Below are positions 26,454 through 38,591 of a DNA stretch of 64,000 nucleotides, piece after piece. Made by a program: the position numbers and the translations under genes. Under the pieces are notes generated by a model, which saw only the letters and a list, made by a program, of their open reading frames with translations, did no database searches and had not been told where the DNA came from. Source of the DNA: Hymenochaete sp. R1 (lineage: Eukaryota > Basidiomycota > Agaricomycetes > Hymenochaetales > Hymenochaetaceae); contig JAFREE010000012.1 of NCBI GenBank assembly GCA_019400425.1, positions 186,001 through 250,000 of the forward strand, written 5' to 3'. Positions within the stretch are counted from its first letter, which is position 1; each line of letters begins with the position of its first letter.

Positions 26454-27475
26454 GGTACGAGATACCATCGAAGCCGAGTCAGTCCTGGTGCCAATCTCTT
26501 GACTTAAGTTGCTTATATAGTGAGAAATAAGAATATGGATACATTGCTACGTAGCACTCACCGAAGTTGTTTCGACGTCTGAACTGCGTAAGTCCGGACA
26601 TAAGAGCGCATGCTCTGGACCTTTACGAATTTAGCGACGCATCTTCTTTCCAGGACAACCCCGAAGAGACAGTGAGTTTATGACAGACACAGGGAGGAAA
26701 CACCAGAGCATGTGGATAAGGCACATGCAGAGCTATGGTCCAATAGAGACCTGACCTGCATCATTACTTGCATAATTCTGGAGATGACGGCTATTGGGCT
26801 ATAAGCAAAAGCACATGTCTTTTGCTTAAACGTAGGAGTAAGCCAAAGGCTGGATCTGCTGGCAGTATAAGACAGATTTGGACATAAGAAAGGTCCTAAC
26901 CGATGCTCTGTCAGTGTCAATAATCCGGAAGCTGTAATAGAGAAAGGAGAAAATGCGAAGCCGAAGTATATGTAATCTTTTGACCAAGAACGGGCCTAGC
27001 TTAGTGCTCGAAGACGCTATATCAGAAATCTGCTGGCCAGACAAGACAAAGCGTACTGTGCGAAAACAAAAGAAGCACTCATGCGAGATAAGCTTGATGA
27101 GGTGGCATATGTATCATATTGACGACCTGAGAAGAAGTGCCAGCACATGAGGTTTGGGTTTGGGTTCGCCGGCATTTGAACCTTAGAGACGAAAGGGCCG
27201 AGAGATATATTTTCGATATCAAACCAGTCAATATCCCTAAGGGTAATAACTGTCAGAGACTTGATCGTGAACATGAAGCAAGGAGGATGGAATGGATAGA
27301 AAGACTTGGACACCCGCAAGACTCTGAGGAAAAGGAGAAGAGCGAGGGAAACAATGACCAAACATGGACACTGTGACCGTTGTGCTTGTTCTCGTCGTGC
27401 CCTCACACACACCCACAACCTTTGAGCGTCCACGCTGCTCAAGCCAGGCCAACTCCCGCCCAGTTATGCCTCGTC
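26454..27475. promoter_or_regulatory. Divergent promoter region, chitinase / CK2 alpha
   Basis: About 1 kb between the start codons of two genes pointing away from each other, so both promoters should lie here. No gene or specific binding site was recognised; short open frames are scattered on both strands. Confidence 0.6.
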
Positions 27476-28911
27476 CGTCGGGTCTGTCGTCAGTAGCTCG
27501 TGTATATCCCAACGTCAACGGTGAACGGGGCCCCTCATGGTACGAGTATGGTAAGCAATCGGTTGCTCTACTCAAATTGTGTGTGACCTGTATGCTGACT
27601 CCGAGATAGACAATCTACAAGTGCAGTGGGGTATGCAGGATCACTACGAGATTGTGAGGAAGGTAGGGCGAGGGAAATACTCGGAGGTGCGTATTCGCCA
27701 TTCTGGGGAAGAGCCGCTTCCGTTCTAACATGTATCAAGGTCTTTGAAGGAATACACATCGTGAATGACGATAAATGCATCATCAAAGTCCTCAAACCCG
27801 TGAAGAAGAAGAAAATTAAACGTGAAATCAAAATTCTGCAAAACTTGGCGGGTGGTCCGAATGTTGTCGCGCTGCTAGATGTCGTCCGCGACCCCTCATC
27901 CAAAATTCCGAGCTTAGTGACCGAATACGTCCATAACACTGACTTCAAGGTGTTATATCCACGATTTACCGATTTTGATGTTCGGTTCTACATTTTTGAG
28001 TTGCTGAAGGTGGGTGCAATATTTGTACTCGCCTTGTGGACATTTGTCTAAGGGTCGTCACCAACCCAGGCGCTCGACTTCTGCCATTCGTGTGGCATTA
28101 TGCACAGGGATGTCAAGCCTCACAATGTCATGATCGATCATGAGCGAAGGAAGGTGTGTGTGTATAGTACAAACAATACTATGCTCCGCATATTTGCCTA
28201 CTGACATGTCTGTTAGCTTCGTCTTATTGACTGGGGTCTCGCGGAGTTCTATCACCCCAATACCGAATACAACGTCCGCGTCGCATCAAGATACTTCAAG
28301 GGCCCTGAACTACTTGTTGACTTCCAGGAATACGACTACAGCCTGGACATGTGGAGTTTGGGCTGTATGTTTGCTTCGATGGTGTGTACCTCAGTACAAG
28401 TATATCGTGTACATAACTGAAATTTACTATAAAGATTTTCCGGAAAGAACCCTTCTTTCATGGGCATGATAACTACGATCAACTTGTCAAGATTGCGAAG
28501 GTTTTAGGGACGGAAGAACTCTTCGTCTACTTGGAGAAATATGAAATTGAACTTGACTCACAATACGATGACATTCTCGGCAGGTCTGTAGTCGGTCTCA
28601 GTGGGAACCCCAAACTCTCCGCTGATATATTACCTAGGTACCAGAAGAAACCATGGAGTCGCTTCGTGACTTCCGAAAACGAACGCTACATCTCAAACGC
28701 TGCAATTGATTTCCTTGACAAGCTTCTGAGATACGATCACCAGGAGAGATTGACGGCAAAGGAGGCACAATCCCATCCATACTTTGGTGAGTTTGAAATA
28801 ATTTACTCCAGTTCAAATATGTTCATCTTTCATCTAGACCCTGTCAGGAAGAAGGCGGCGGCGGCGGCTGTGGAACCGCAAGAGAGTGATTCGGACGGAA
28901 TTGGGGGTTGA
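27476..28911 (+). CDS. CKA1: Casein kinase 2, catalytic alpha subunit
   Basis: Constitutive Ser/Thr kinase of nucleus and cytoplasm acting on acidic sites. The start chosen is the ATG at 27476 ([20 protein letters not shown]). Exons give the full kinase core: [12 protein letters not shown] (Gly loop), [20 protein letters not shown] (with the CK2-specific basic cluster), [14 protein letters not shown] (catalytic loop), [14 protein letters not shown] (the DWG form of DFG typical of CK2), [20 protein letters not shown] and [18 protein letters not shown]. The tail has an Ala run and ends ESDSDGIGG. Between ILGR and YQKKPWSRF there are 54 bases that are open in frame but also bounded by GT..AG; family alignment from memory favours an intron. 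It is divergent from the chitinase and convergent with the SET-domain gene. Confidence 0.95.
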
Positions 28912-29167
28912 ACGTGAAGAAATGATAACCTTGGCTCGCTCGTCGTTGTGATTGTTCCCCATGCTGCAGAACTCACTATAGTCGATGTACTATGTAATGA
29001 TGATAGATGACTTTCCCTTTCCAAACGATGTTTGCAATACCCAGAGTTGCGGGTGGTCTGGATAAATCTAAATATACGATTTAAAAAAAGGATCATCAGT
29101 TTTGCAAAGTATCATTGGCCAGACGCACGCACACCGAGTGCATGTCTACTATTGGCATTCATTATTT

Positions 29168-29994
29168 TTATCCCCCCTCGTGCCTCCTTGCCCGCCACCA
29201 AGCCTTTCCATATGATACCAAAAGCTCGTCGCCCTTCCTGATTACTCCTTGATCTCCGCTCCAAACGCTTATTCGTAGTTCACCGCTTGTTGTCCTTCCG
29301 TCTTTGAATATAACGTTGGGTTTCACTCTGACACCGCGGTAGTCATTAATGAAGCGCTGGAAGTAAGTTACAGTTCAACACCTCGTGTGCACAAAGACAT
29401 AATCCAGGTTGATGAATGTACCGCTTCGTTCCCACACAGCGATGCATCGATCTGCGGAGAAGTTGATGAGTTCAAAGGTCGTCTCCCGGCAGAGGCTTCA
29501 TTGACCACGGCTCATGTCGTGATGATTTCGGCGCATGAAATGGAAAAAGTGGGAGAGAGTAAACAATACGTACACCAACACTGATGAATTCGCCATCGGC
29601 AGAGCTACAGGCTTCGTCGTTTTCATTCCCATCGGATCCAGTGCCAACGCGCATTCTCAGCAACGAGAGGTCATAATCTGAATTCGGGCGCTCATCCACA
29701 TGCACCTCTCCCAGGTAATCTAGGATGTGGGTTTGGGGAGGGATCTTCTTGTTCGCGAATAAGCCCATCTGGCCACAGGCAGGATGCTTCACATCTGCAA
29801 TGTGTCGTATACTGACTGACTGGAGGCGCAGATGTGGAGTTGTAATGACCCGACATACTGGAAGAATTTTGCTGGATGGCCTGTAAGACATGTCGAGGGA
29901 CAGACTGGGAGTATATCATTTCGCGGAGATACAACAGATCGTCGGGCCAGCGAACTGGCCTGAATGCCTCTTTGTTTGTTTTTCGCGCGTTCAT
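29168..29994 (-). CDS. Small SET-domain protein
   Basis: Putative lysine methyltransferase. The start ATG is 29992-29994 (MNARKTNKEAFRPVRWPDDL). Splicing GTATGT..CAG leads into SIRHIADVKHPACGQMGLFA, then THILDYLGEVHVDERPNSDY. A second intron, whose exact sites are uncertain, brings in CGNEARFINDYRGVRVKPNV and IRKGDELLVSYGKAWW before the stop at 29168. These match SET motifs: GLFA near the start, a YLGE-type strand, the NDYRG block in place of the usual NH(S/C), and a late Y in LVSYG. No pre-SET or post-SET cysteine clusters are visible, so the protein is about 210 residues and close to a bare SET domain. The substrate, histone or not, cannot be told. It converges on the CK2 alpha gene. Confidence 0.75.
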
Positions 29995-31820
29995 CTCATG
30001 AGTGAGCCCACGTAAACTGGTAAGGCTACCGACGAATCACTGTGAATTCGTTGCGGATGCACTAGAAGAACGTGGTGAGTCGAAGAGAAGCGGGCAGGAA
30101 CGCCTTGAACTTGAAGCCACCAAGAGGCGAGGGGCAAACAAGCCCAAACAAACATCGTGAAATACATGTACGCTGGCGTAAAAATAGACTTTTGCTCTCG
30201 ATGATGAACATTGATCATTTCCGATTTCCAAGGAAATTTTTGAACTTCCCGATCAGTGACTAAATCTTCAGTTCATAGCGCGCAAGCCTACGTTGAAGAC
30301 GGAAAATTTTAGCTTATCGTGAGGACGTACTCCCTTGGAGGCCGTCTTTGAGGCTTATCCCTTGATACCCCTCGAACTTTGTTTCGGAACATCGGACGAG
30401 CACAGTGGCGGCATCGATATGAACCAGGGCATTTAAGGTCCTGACGTCTGTGGAAGCAACACGCCGCCGTCATGATTACCCCGACCATTTTTTCCATCTC
30501 CAGTAAGCCCGCAATGACAGAAAGAAGATCATGAAAACCAAGGGTATCCTTTGCACATTTTTTAAAGTTTTAGGAAATTTTGAGTCGCGCTCATGGCCAG
30601 AAGACGACGAGGCGATACAAGGGGTGCATGAATTGGAGCTCGACCATGCGCCAGTAATAGTTGGGGCAAAGGCCACGTCCTCAAAAGTACTACATCTGAA
30701 GCCACCCTCTTGGTCTTTGACAACCAATGCGGATTAAACGCACTTACGGATCAATTAGCCGTGTGCTTAGAAGCCACCGTCTAATGCGAAAATAGTTTAT
30801 CATTCCCCAGAACACGCTGAAGCATGCACGCCTAAGAGTGGTAAGGTCCGTATGTGCATCCTCCAAGCTTCCTGATACGCTCCGTAAGATACGGCAGTTC
30901 TTACTCGCTCGCAGAAAGCTAGGAGAGCACACCAGTTGGCCACGAAAGAAGCTCTGACTAGATTTCATTGGCACGGAGCGTATCACAATGAGCCCAAGTA
31001 GGCAAAGGGCATGTTCGCTACCGTGACTGAAACCCCTGACCCAGAGTCAAGCATGTTATTCGAAGAAGGCTTAAATAGCTTATATTACAGGCTGGAGCAT
31101 TCGACCCGAGGTTGCTTGTAACGGTTGCCGATGTCGATCTTCGTATCGTAAGAATCACAGTACTGTCTCGGTCTACATCAGTGCAGAAGACGCGGTGCTT
31201 AACGTGGTTCGTCTGGGATGTTTCATTGAATGACTATAATCACGAAATAAGTGGTTTGTTGCTTCCAAAGTATGGGTAACCTGGAAAAAATTCCGAAGAA
31301 AGGTTTGGCTCACCGCTTTCAGAGAATCAATGTTGCTCGTCCGATTCTTGTGACGCGTACTGTGCCACTGATTGCCCGTCACTGTACGTATTACGGAATG
31401 TAGCACTCGAGGGACAGTTGCACCAATGCAGGCCGGAACAGTACTCCAGCTTCTCGGGGTATGAATATGTTGTCTTTCCGTTCAAAATGAGGTGCTCGGA
31501 TAGGTATCAGACTTGCATGAGGTTCTTTTCGAGGATAGAAGACAGCATAGGAAGTATTTTCATGGGCTTCAGAGGTTGGCCGAGGAGTCAACACCCGTTT
31601 GTACGGCCTCTCATGTTCCAAAGGTTGTGTGGAAAGGACTAGAAAGTACGGAAGGACGATCTCGAGCGAAGGAAAAGGTTAATTTGCCGATGCAAATCAC
31701 GTGCGCAACTGGCGACAAAAATCGTGTCAAAGCTGTCACAGCTTTTGAGTCTCGTCCTTCTTCTTGCGTCCCATTACCCAACATTCACTCTTGCGTGGGG
31801 TTTCATGTTGTGATTCCACT
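29995..31820. other. 1.8 kb region without a recognised gene
   Basis: The promoters of the SET-domain gene (minus) and MDJ1 (plus) must lie here. Short open frames occur on both strands (for example minus 30309-30497 with a Cys/His-containing stretch, and minus 30744-30986), but I found no domain and no chain of exons supporting a gene. A small lineage-specific gene cannot be ruled out. Confidence 0.5.
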
Positions 31821-33629
31821 ATGGCAACGAGGCTAGCATCAACGCAAAGACTCCTCACATCAATTGCAACCTCTCCGCCTGTAAAATCCGGGAGGGTAGG
31901 CAGTTTCGCAACACTTGCTACAGGTTCTTCAACCAGTCTTAGGGAGAAAAGAGACCGGCTCTGGGCGACGGGCAGGAGTGATGAAGTTAGACGATATCCG
32001 AGACGAGTGAGTGTCCGCTCGTCGTGACTCTACTCCAGTTAAACGTGCTTTTACGGGTACATTGTCCAGGTCCGACGTGAATTCCATTCTTCGTCTCCTA
32101 CATCTGCAAATAAAGATCCGTATCAAGTTCTCGGGGTTGCGAAAGATGCATCGCCAGCTGATATCAAGAAAAGCTATTATTCTGCACGTGGTTTTTCTCT
32201 CTTTACGCCAACTTCCTGTCTCTGACATCATTTCAGTTGGCTCGAAAATACCATCCTGATACCAACAAGGACAAGGGTGCACAAGAAAAGTTTGTTGAGA
32301 TCCAAACGGCCTATGACGTGCGTATTCACCCCGCCGGCTCTGAACCCATATCTTACGATTTCACAGACATTGAGCGATGAGGGAAAACGCAAGGCATACG
32401 ACCAGTACGGTTCAGCGTCCCAGCAGCCTGGCTTTGACCCAAATGCCTTTGGAAATGCCGGTGCTGGTTTTGGCTTTGATGGCTTCCGCGACTTTGGAGC
32501 GGCGTTCCGTGGTGGTCCGAGTGGCGCCGGAGCAGATATGTTCGAGCAACTATTCGGTGGCGCGTTTGGCGGGCGTGCACGAGCGCGTGCGGAAAATATT
32601 CGTGGTGAAGATTTAGGTGCCAGAATAGGAATAAGCTTCATGGATTCTGCAAAAGGGACGAAACGGACTATAAACATCACACCTCTGGTCGATTGTTCCA
32701 CATGTTCGGGCAGCGGTATGAAAGCTGGGGCAAAGAAAGCACAGTGTTCAACGTGCGGTGGAACGGGTCAGCGGACGTTCGTCGTGGACGCCGGGTTTCA
32801 TATGGCAACTACATGTGAATCATGTCAGGGGTCGGGGATGCATGCTCCTCCTGGTTCTCAATGCAGAGATTGTGGCGGTAACGGCGTCATGAGAGTGAGG
32901 AAGGCAGTTCCAGTCAATATACCAGCCGGTGTGTTCTTTACTCCGTGTACGAGTATGTTGTGGAACTTAATGCCCATGTAGGTGTGGAGGATGGTATGAC
33001 GATTCGTGTACCTAATGAAGGAGACGCACCAATGAGCGGCAAGGGCCCGAAGGGTGACTTACTCGTTCGAATTAACGTTGCGCCGTCGAAGCTGTTTCGG
33101 CGGCAAGGTTCCAACGTCCACTACGATGCAAGGATACCGTTACATACCGCTTTACTCGGAGGTAGAGTCAGAGTGCCAACCTTGGATGGTGATGTGGATA
33201 TCAGAGTTCCCACTGGAACGCAGCCCGGCGAAGATATGGTACTAAAGGGTCGCGGGATGCCTCCTGTGTTTGGTGGTGATAAAGGGGATCTCTTTGTGAC
33301 GTTCGCAATTCAGATACCTAGGTCAGCTGATTACTTATTTTAGAGCCGCGGTAATTACTGACGATAAAAATTCTAGATCGTTAACAAACCGACAACGGGA
33401 TCTTTTGCAAGCTTATGCTGACGATGTAGAAGGCCGATCCTCGACATCAGCTGGTCCCAGTTCGTCCGAGGCGAAAGAAAGCTCGTCCGGTGGCGAATCC
33501 TCTTCACAGGGTGCCTCACATAAATCAAATGGTACGAACGAATCCAGAGATACATATGTGCACACGAAGGACAGTGGTGGGATATTTTCCAGTGCTTGGC
33601 GAAAGCTGAAAGAAGCCACCGGCTTTTAA
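31821..33629 (+). CDS. MDJ1: Mitochondrial DnaJ-type Hsp40 co-chaperone
   Basis: Type I Hsp40 that stimulates mitochondrial Hsp70. The ATG at 31821 opens an Arg/Ser-rich, acid-poor presequence ([18 protein letters not shown]). The J domain reads [34 protein letters not shown] (HPD present) and [16 protein letters not shown] Gly/Phe-rich segment ([15 protein letters not shown]) follows, then the four zinc-binding repeats [24 protein letters not shown] and CRDCGGNG, then the substrate-binding C-terminal domain ([29 protein letters not shown]). The tail is Ser-rich and ends [11 protein letters not shown]. Keeping the J domain in frame needs an intron starting with GC at 32184 (exon ends KKSYYS, next exon starts LARKYHPD). 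Length and order fit Mdj1. Downstream lies a 1.5 kb gap before the MFS gene. Confidence 0.95.
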
Positions 33630-35123
33630 CCAGGCACGCCTCTGTCCCTTGCCATTCTTCCCTTTTTCTAAACTCAATTTTCTATTCCAATGCCTGTCAC
33701 TTATGCGCCTTTTCTTTATGCTTTTGTGGAGGTTAGATTCAAGTAGAGATGGCAGGCCCGAAGAAGACGATAAGGAACAACTGCGACGAACGGCGACCGG
33801 GTAGGACGGGTACCGGGGCAGGTGACGGAGGGGATAGACTCATAGAGCAGATGGACATCGGATCGGGGTGGTGGCCGTAGAGGAAGCTATCGTTTACCTT
33901 AAACTAATGCTGTGAGGCTTCTTTGGGCGCTCACAAACGTTTTCGGATCTTTTCACCCTTTCAATTACTGAAGTTCGTACTTAATGATACTGCATGGTCT
34001 TGGATAGGGCGTAAGCATATGGGCTGTGTTGCTTTGATGACGAAGGCGGACCAGAAAAGCACAAGACGATAATGATGTCCTCATCGGCATTGGAGGAAGT
34101 GGTCCCTGAACTAACCGCTTGAAATTTTGAAGGAGGCAGCCTCGTGTCGGGATCGCGTCAAGAGTCAAGAAGAATACGAAGGACGAAGATTTCGGCACTG
34201 TTTGAGGTGCGAGTCCGCCTCGCGTGGAACGGGAGGTGTGTCATATCATGACTGCATTCAATACGAGAGTTTACTCAGTCGTCGTCCAGAAAAAAATCAG
34301 ATCTCGGCTGCTGAAGTAGTACTTAGCTCTTTTTTTCCCCTCGCAATTTATTTCTTTTTAATCACTCTGGATTCGGGACCATCTCGCCTTGTCGACTCCT
34401 CGTCCTTACGAGCTTCTCCCTTTTTTCCAATTTGCCGTAGTCTTAGCCTTTTTCTCTCTCTCGCTCTTCTTCAATCTCTTTCCTAGGCTCCTTGTCCCTT
34501 TCTCGCATCCGCTTTCACTTTATCACCATCTCCTGCTCCTCGTGAGCTCCTCGTTTAGGCGCCGCAATCAGCATACCTTCCTCCCGTTGGCTATCCCGGC
34601 TATTCATTTCCCTCAATTCATTTCTCGTCTCAAATTGCTTCGCCCTTTTTATCCGTGCTTTCGGCCTCTACTACGCCACTCCTCTCTCGCCGTCTGCCCG
34701 TTCCTCCTTCGTTTCATCGTCCACGTTCCTACTCTTATTTTCAACCGATCCAAAGACCAACACGGCTGCTCCTTCCGTTCTTCCGCAGCCTTCATCATCC
34801 CAGCTACCATCGTGATCTGCACCTAGATGATTTTAGATCCAAATCTCGCCAACGCCCAATCCGAAACTCTGGCCACCTCGCTCAAGTCTCCGGTACAACC
34901 GACTTTTGCTAAATGCTATGACCAAACATCTTCTCCCTCCTCATCCCCTTCTACCCAAGGAAAATTCAAGAAAAAAAAAGTAATCTACGTCTCTACCTCT
35001 ATTCCTCCTTCGTATAAGTACTAGACTGCCCGCCAATGCCTTCAGCCACTATACTCTATCCCTCCTCTCGCAGTTCCCTCTATAGGCCACACCGCTTCGA
35101 CTTCCTCTCTAGCTTCTCAAGCC
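33630..35123. promoter_or_regulatory. Upstream region of the MFS transporter, pyrimidine-rich
   Basis: About 1.5 kb between two plus-strand genes. From about 34.3 to 35.1 kb the plus strand is strongly T/C-rich, as is common in fungal promoters and leaders. It includes a 65-codon open frame (34827-35024, MILDPNLANAQSE...) that cannot be joined in frame to the transporter with visible splice sites and may be an upstream open frame. Confidence 0.5.
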
Positions 35124-37879
35124 ATGTCGGCATCCACTTCAGAAGCTTCCTTCGCACCTTCCTCTAGTCGTACTTCTTCCGAAACTGTGGTCCAAATTAG
35201 CACCTCCTTGACTTCTTCTCCGCCCTATGCTATTGACGAGCTACATAATCCCCACCTTACCTCCGAACTCAACTATCCAAATGTTGTTCCTACTACTGCC
35301 GCACCTTATGATGCTTCTCAAAGCGAATGCACATCCAGGATTGCATCGACTGTTGCTGTCGACCGTGACGAGAAGAACATGAAGGAAACGCGGAGTATAT
35401 CCTTCACGCGTCTCTTGATTGCGCACATTGGGTAAGTGCTCGCCGTCACGACATTAATTTTGTTCATTGAACAAATCAACTAATATGACATTGTTTTCCA
35501 GAGCCGCATTAGCGTTGTTCCTGGCAACAACGGACGCTGTAAGTCGAAGCTATGCTCTTATTTACACTTTCTTGACTCACTATTCCTCATGTATCAGACT
35601 ATCGTCTCCACCAGTTTGCCGACTATCATTGCGGACCTGAACACTTCTCAATCCCAATACCCATGGGTCGGCGTAGCGTACGCCGTCTCACAAACCGCCC
35701 TGCAACCCTTGTATGGCCGGTTCTCCGACTTGCTAGGAAGAAAGGCAAGAAGCTTTGCACCCGCATGTCGTGAAAACTCTACTGACGTACTGTACTTTTA
35801 GATCGTTCTGTATACCAGCATAACAGTATTTATGATCGGCTCGTTGCTGTGCGGGCTAGCATCCGTAAGTTTCGGCCATACTGTTTCAAGCCACTGCTAC
35901 TTAATCTAATCTCTCCGAAGAATTACGTCTTGTTGTGCGTCTACCGGGCCGTCGCCGGAGTTGGTGGCGGTGGCATTGTCAGTGCGGTCTGGTTAATCAC
36001 AGCTGAGCTCGTTGAGGAACATGAGAGGGCGAAGTGGTCCCAAGTTTTGTCTGTGACATGGGCCGCATCCGCGGTGGCCGGTATGCGCTCATTTCCGCAC
36101 CCTTTATTCCAGTGGCTGATTTCTCATTAGGTCCTTTGCTCGGCGGCGTGTTCAGCGGTGAGCTTGCTTAAACCTCGTGTCCTGCGTGTGTACCTAATGA
36201 CGACTCTCAGATTCGAATGGAATGCTGAGCTGGCGATGGGCATGTATGTCAATGTTCCCCGCATGACCGTGCTTGCCCTGACCTGTCTTTTATCAGTTCT
36301 TATCAATCTTCCGGTTGCAGCTGCGGCGTTGCTCCTTCTCGTGTACTCCCTCAAGGATGTTCCGCTGCGTCCTGCTACAGGCATGACATGGCAAAAATTG
36401 TATCATAGATTTGATATACTCGGCTTGTAAGACCGATCCGTCCCGCGCTGGCGCATCCCTACTGACTTCTCTGTGATCAGGTTGTTCTTCATGTGCGGTT
36501 CGATCGGTGTTGTGCTCGGATTCAGTTTTTCTTCGCAGTTTGGCTGTAAGCCCCTTGATTCCTTTTGTCCTACCCCTGCTGATGCCGCGTGCTATCAGGG
36601 ACCAGCGCTGCAACGCTTGTTCCTCTAATCATAGGTCCAGTCATCCTAGTAATCGGCTCGATATACGAAAAATATACTACTCGAGACGCGTTATTTCCGT
36701 CGAGAATGTTTGATAACAGAACCGTCGGTATGTCAGATCGAGATTTCGATGACGGTATACTGATTAAGCGCGTAGTTTCTATTCTCGTAATTAGCTACCT
36801 CCATAACTTCGCATTCAATTCGGGAACCTTCTTCTTGGCTCTATACTACCAGGTGAGGAAGCCAATCTCTCACCACATGCGTATGCTCATCAGCTGATGA
36901 TTGGCTCATTCAAAGGCTGTGAATGGCTCTACTGCGTTGGAAGCCGGCATGCGCATGCTTCCATACTCACTAGGGTCATCGTTGGCGTCCGTGCCCGCGG
37001 CTCTATTCATTACTCATCACCAGAAGAAAACGAAGACGACCAGCGGCCAGAAACTTGTCGTTATGTTAGGGCTCATGTTATCCACCATCGGTTTCGGTGA
37101 GCAGCGTATTCTATCTGATTGTAGAGTGTATACAGGGCGAGCTAATACCTCGTGTGAAGGTCTTATGATCAGTATGAACACTCGTACACCCGTATCGCTC
37201 CAGGAAATTGCTCCGCTAGTCGCGGGCGTTGGAATTGGGATGCTCTTTCATACACCTTATCAAGTACTCACCAAGGCTTTGAAGCCCGATGATATCGCGA
37301 GTGCGACGAGCGCCTTCTTCCTTGTGAGATTCACTGGCGCAACTTGTGGCCTGGTAAGTAAAACAGCACCCGCATTTTGCAACTCAATATGGCGAATCAC
37401 TCATGTCTCTCTTATTTATCCTCTTTGTTGATTCGTACCCGTTCCGAGTAGGCCGTCTCTGGGGCTGTCTTCAACGGTCGGCTGGCACAATCTGATTTCG
37501 CCGAACTTCTGGGTTCTGCGACATCTATTGACCTTCGATCCCTGAACAAGCTCGAACCATTGTCACTTAGGCAAGACGTCCTTGAGGTCGTGGCATCGGC
37601 GCTTCAGGTGGGTCCCAGATTTCCATTGGTTGCCACGGGTAGAACCATATTGAGATTATCCGTGTCATCCTCTTAGTACATCTGGATCGTCTGCACTCCA
37701 TGTCTCGGCCTTGCCTTGCTGGTAAGCTTATGTTATTTCGGGAATTGCAAATGAGCTGCTATTGACCGATCCCGTTTTCTCAGATCTCCCCGTTGATCAA
37801 GATCGTGTCAGCATCATCGGGCGGCGCGGAAATCGAAGAGCCTATGCACAGCGATAAAGAGAAGCTCCCCACAGTATAG
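35124..37879 (+). CDS. Major facilitator superfamily transporter (DHA2-type, drug/amino-acid export family)
   Basis: Multi-spanning proton-driven transporter. A Ser/Thr-rich cytosolic N-terminus of about 100 residues (MSASTSEASFAPSSSR...) precedes helix 1. Many short introns follow. Recognisable blocks are ALFLATTDATIVSTSLPTII in TM1, YAVSQTALQPLYGRFSDLLG with the MFS motif A completed by RK, YRAVAGVGGGGIVSAVWLIT, PVAAAALLLLVYSLKDVPLR, MRMLPYSLGSSLASVPAALF, VAGVGIGMLFHTPYQVLTKA and YIWIVCTPCLGLALLISPLI, ending DKEKLPTV. The TD(A/x)TIV..LPTI opening is shared by fungal 14-helix drug exporters and vacuolar basic amino acid transporters; the two cannot be separated here, nor can the substrate be named. 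No biosynthetic genes flank it, so a role in a secondary-metabolite cluster is not supported. Confidence 0.9.
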
Positions 37880-38591
37880 CACTATTACCGATCCAGGACT
37901 TGCGTTACGCCTCCTCATTCCTTATGATTTAAATTGCCGGCCTGCCCTGCCTATTTCCAACGTAAATACACGCTTATATTACGACGAGTTTTCGGTTTGT
38001 AATCGCTATGTATTCATCACACTATTGCGGGGTCAATGCAGCACCCTGTTGTTCTATTCTATATCTATGCCACGCTGTATTGTAGTAATGACTGATAATG
38101 GGACCCCCGCTTCTTGACTCCTTCCGATTGTTCTTCCCATGCACGAGTGCGATACCAAGACTTACGCGAAGCACCGTCCATCATGGCGCTCAATTTGATA
38201 TACTTTTTTATTCTCTTTACTTTGGTGCGAAGCATTTAATTAGACTCGCGGAACCTCATGTTGTCGCTGACTGCTACTACTGAAAGACCTGTGACCGTAT
38301 TGGCATGACGGCAACTTGTGGCTGAGCGCACCACGACGATACGATACAGGAATCTGTATATGCCGTTAATCGAAAGTCCCAAATGGCAAGCCCACTTCCG
38401 AACCGGGCTCGCAAGGAGTTAAGGGTCCGAAATCCTTCTCAACCAGTCCTTTACGCATGTGAAGGGAGATTGCAGGAACTCGGACTGTCCTCGCATAATC
38501 AGTGTAGAGAACTTAGATTTCCGGTAAACAAGAAAAAGCCAAATAGGTAACATGCGCCCATAGTCCGAACGGGATTCGAAAAAAAAAGGAG
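37880..38591. other. Intergenic spacer between convergent genes
   Basis: About 710 bases between the 3' ends of the MFS transporter and choline kinase genes. Nothing beyond likely 3' UTR sequence was recognised. Confidence 0.5.

Noticed and set aside
30309..30986. Three short minus-strand frames, one with Cys/His residues (CPGSYRCRHCARP)
   Set aside because: One starts at a non-ATG codon, no splice chain joins them convincingly, and no known zinc-binding motif fits.
38380..38480. Possible tRNA-like stretch with GTTAAGGGTCCG and TTCGAA-like pieces
   Set aside because: I could not fold a cloverleaf with a matching acceptor stem and T-loop; a tRNA scan would decide.
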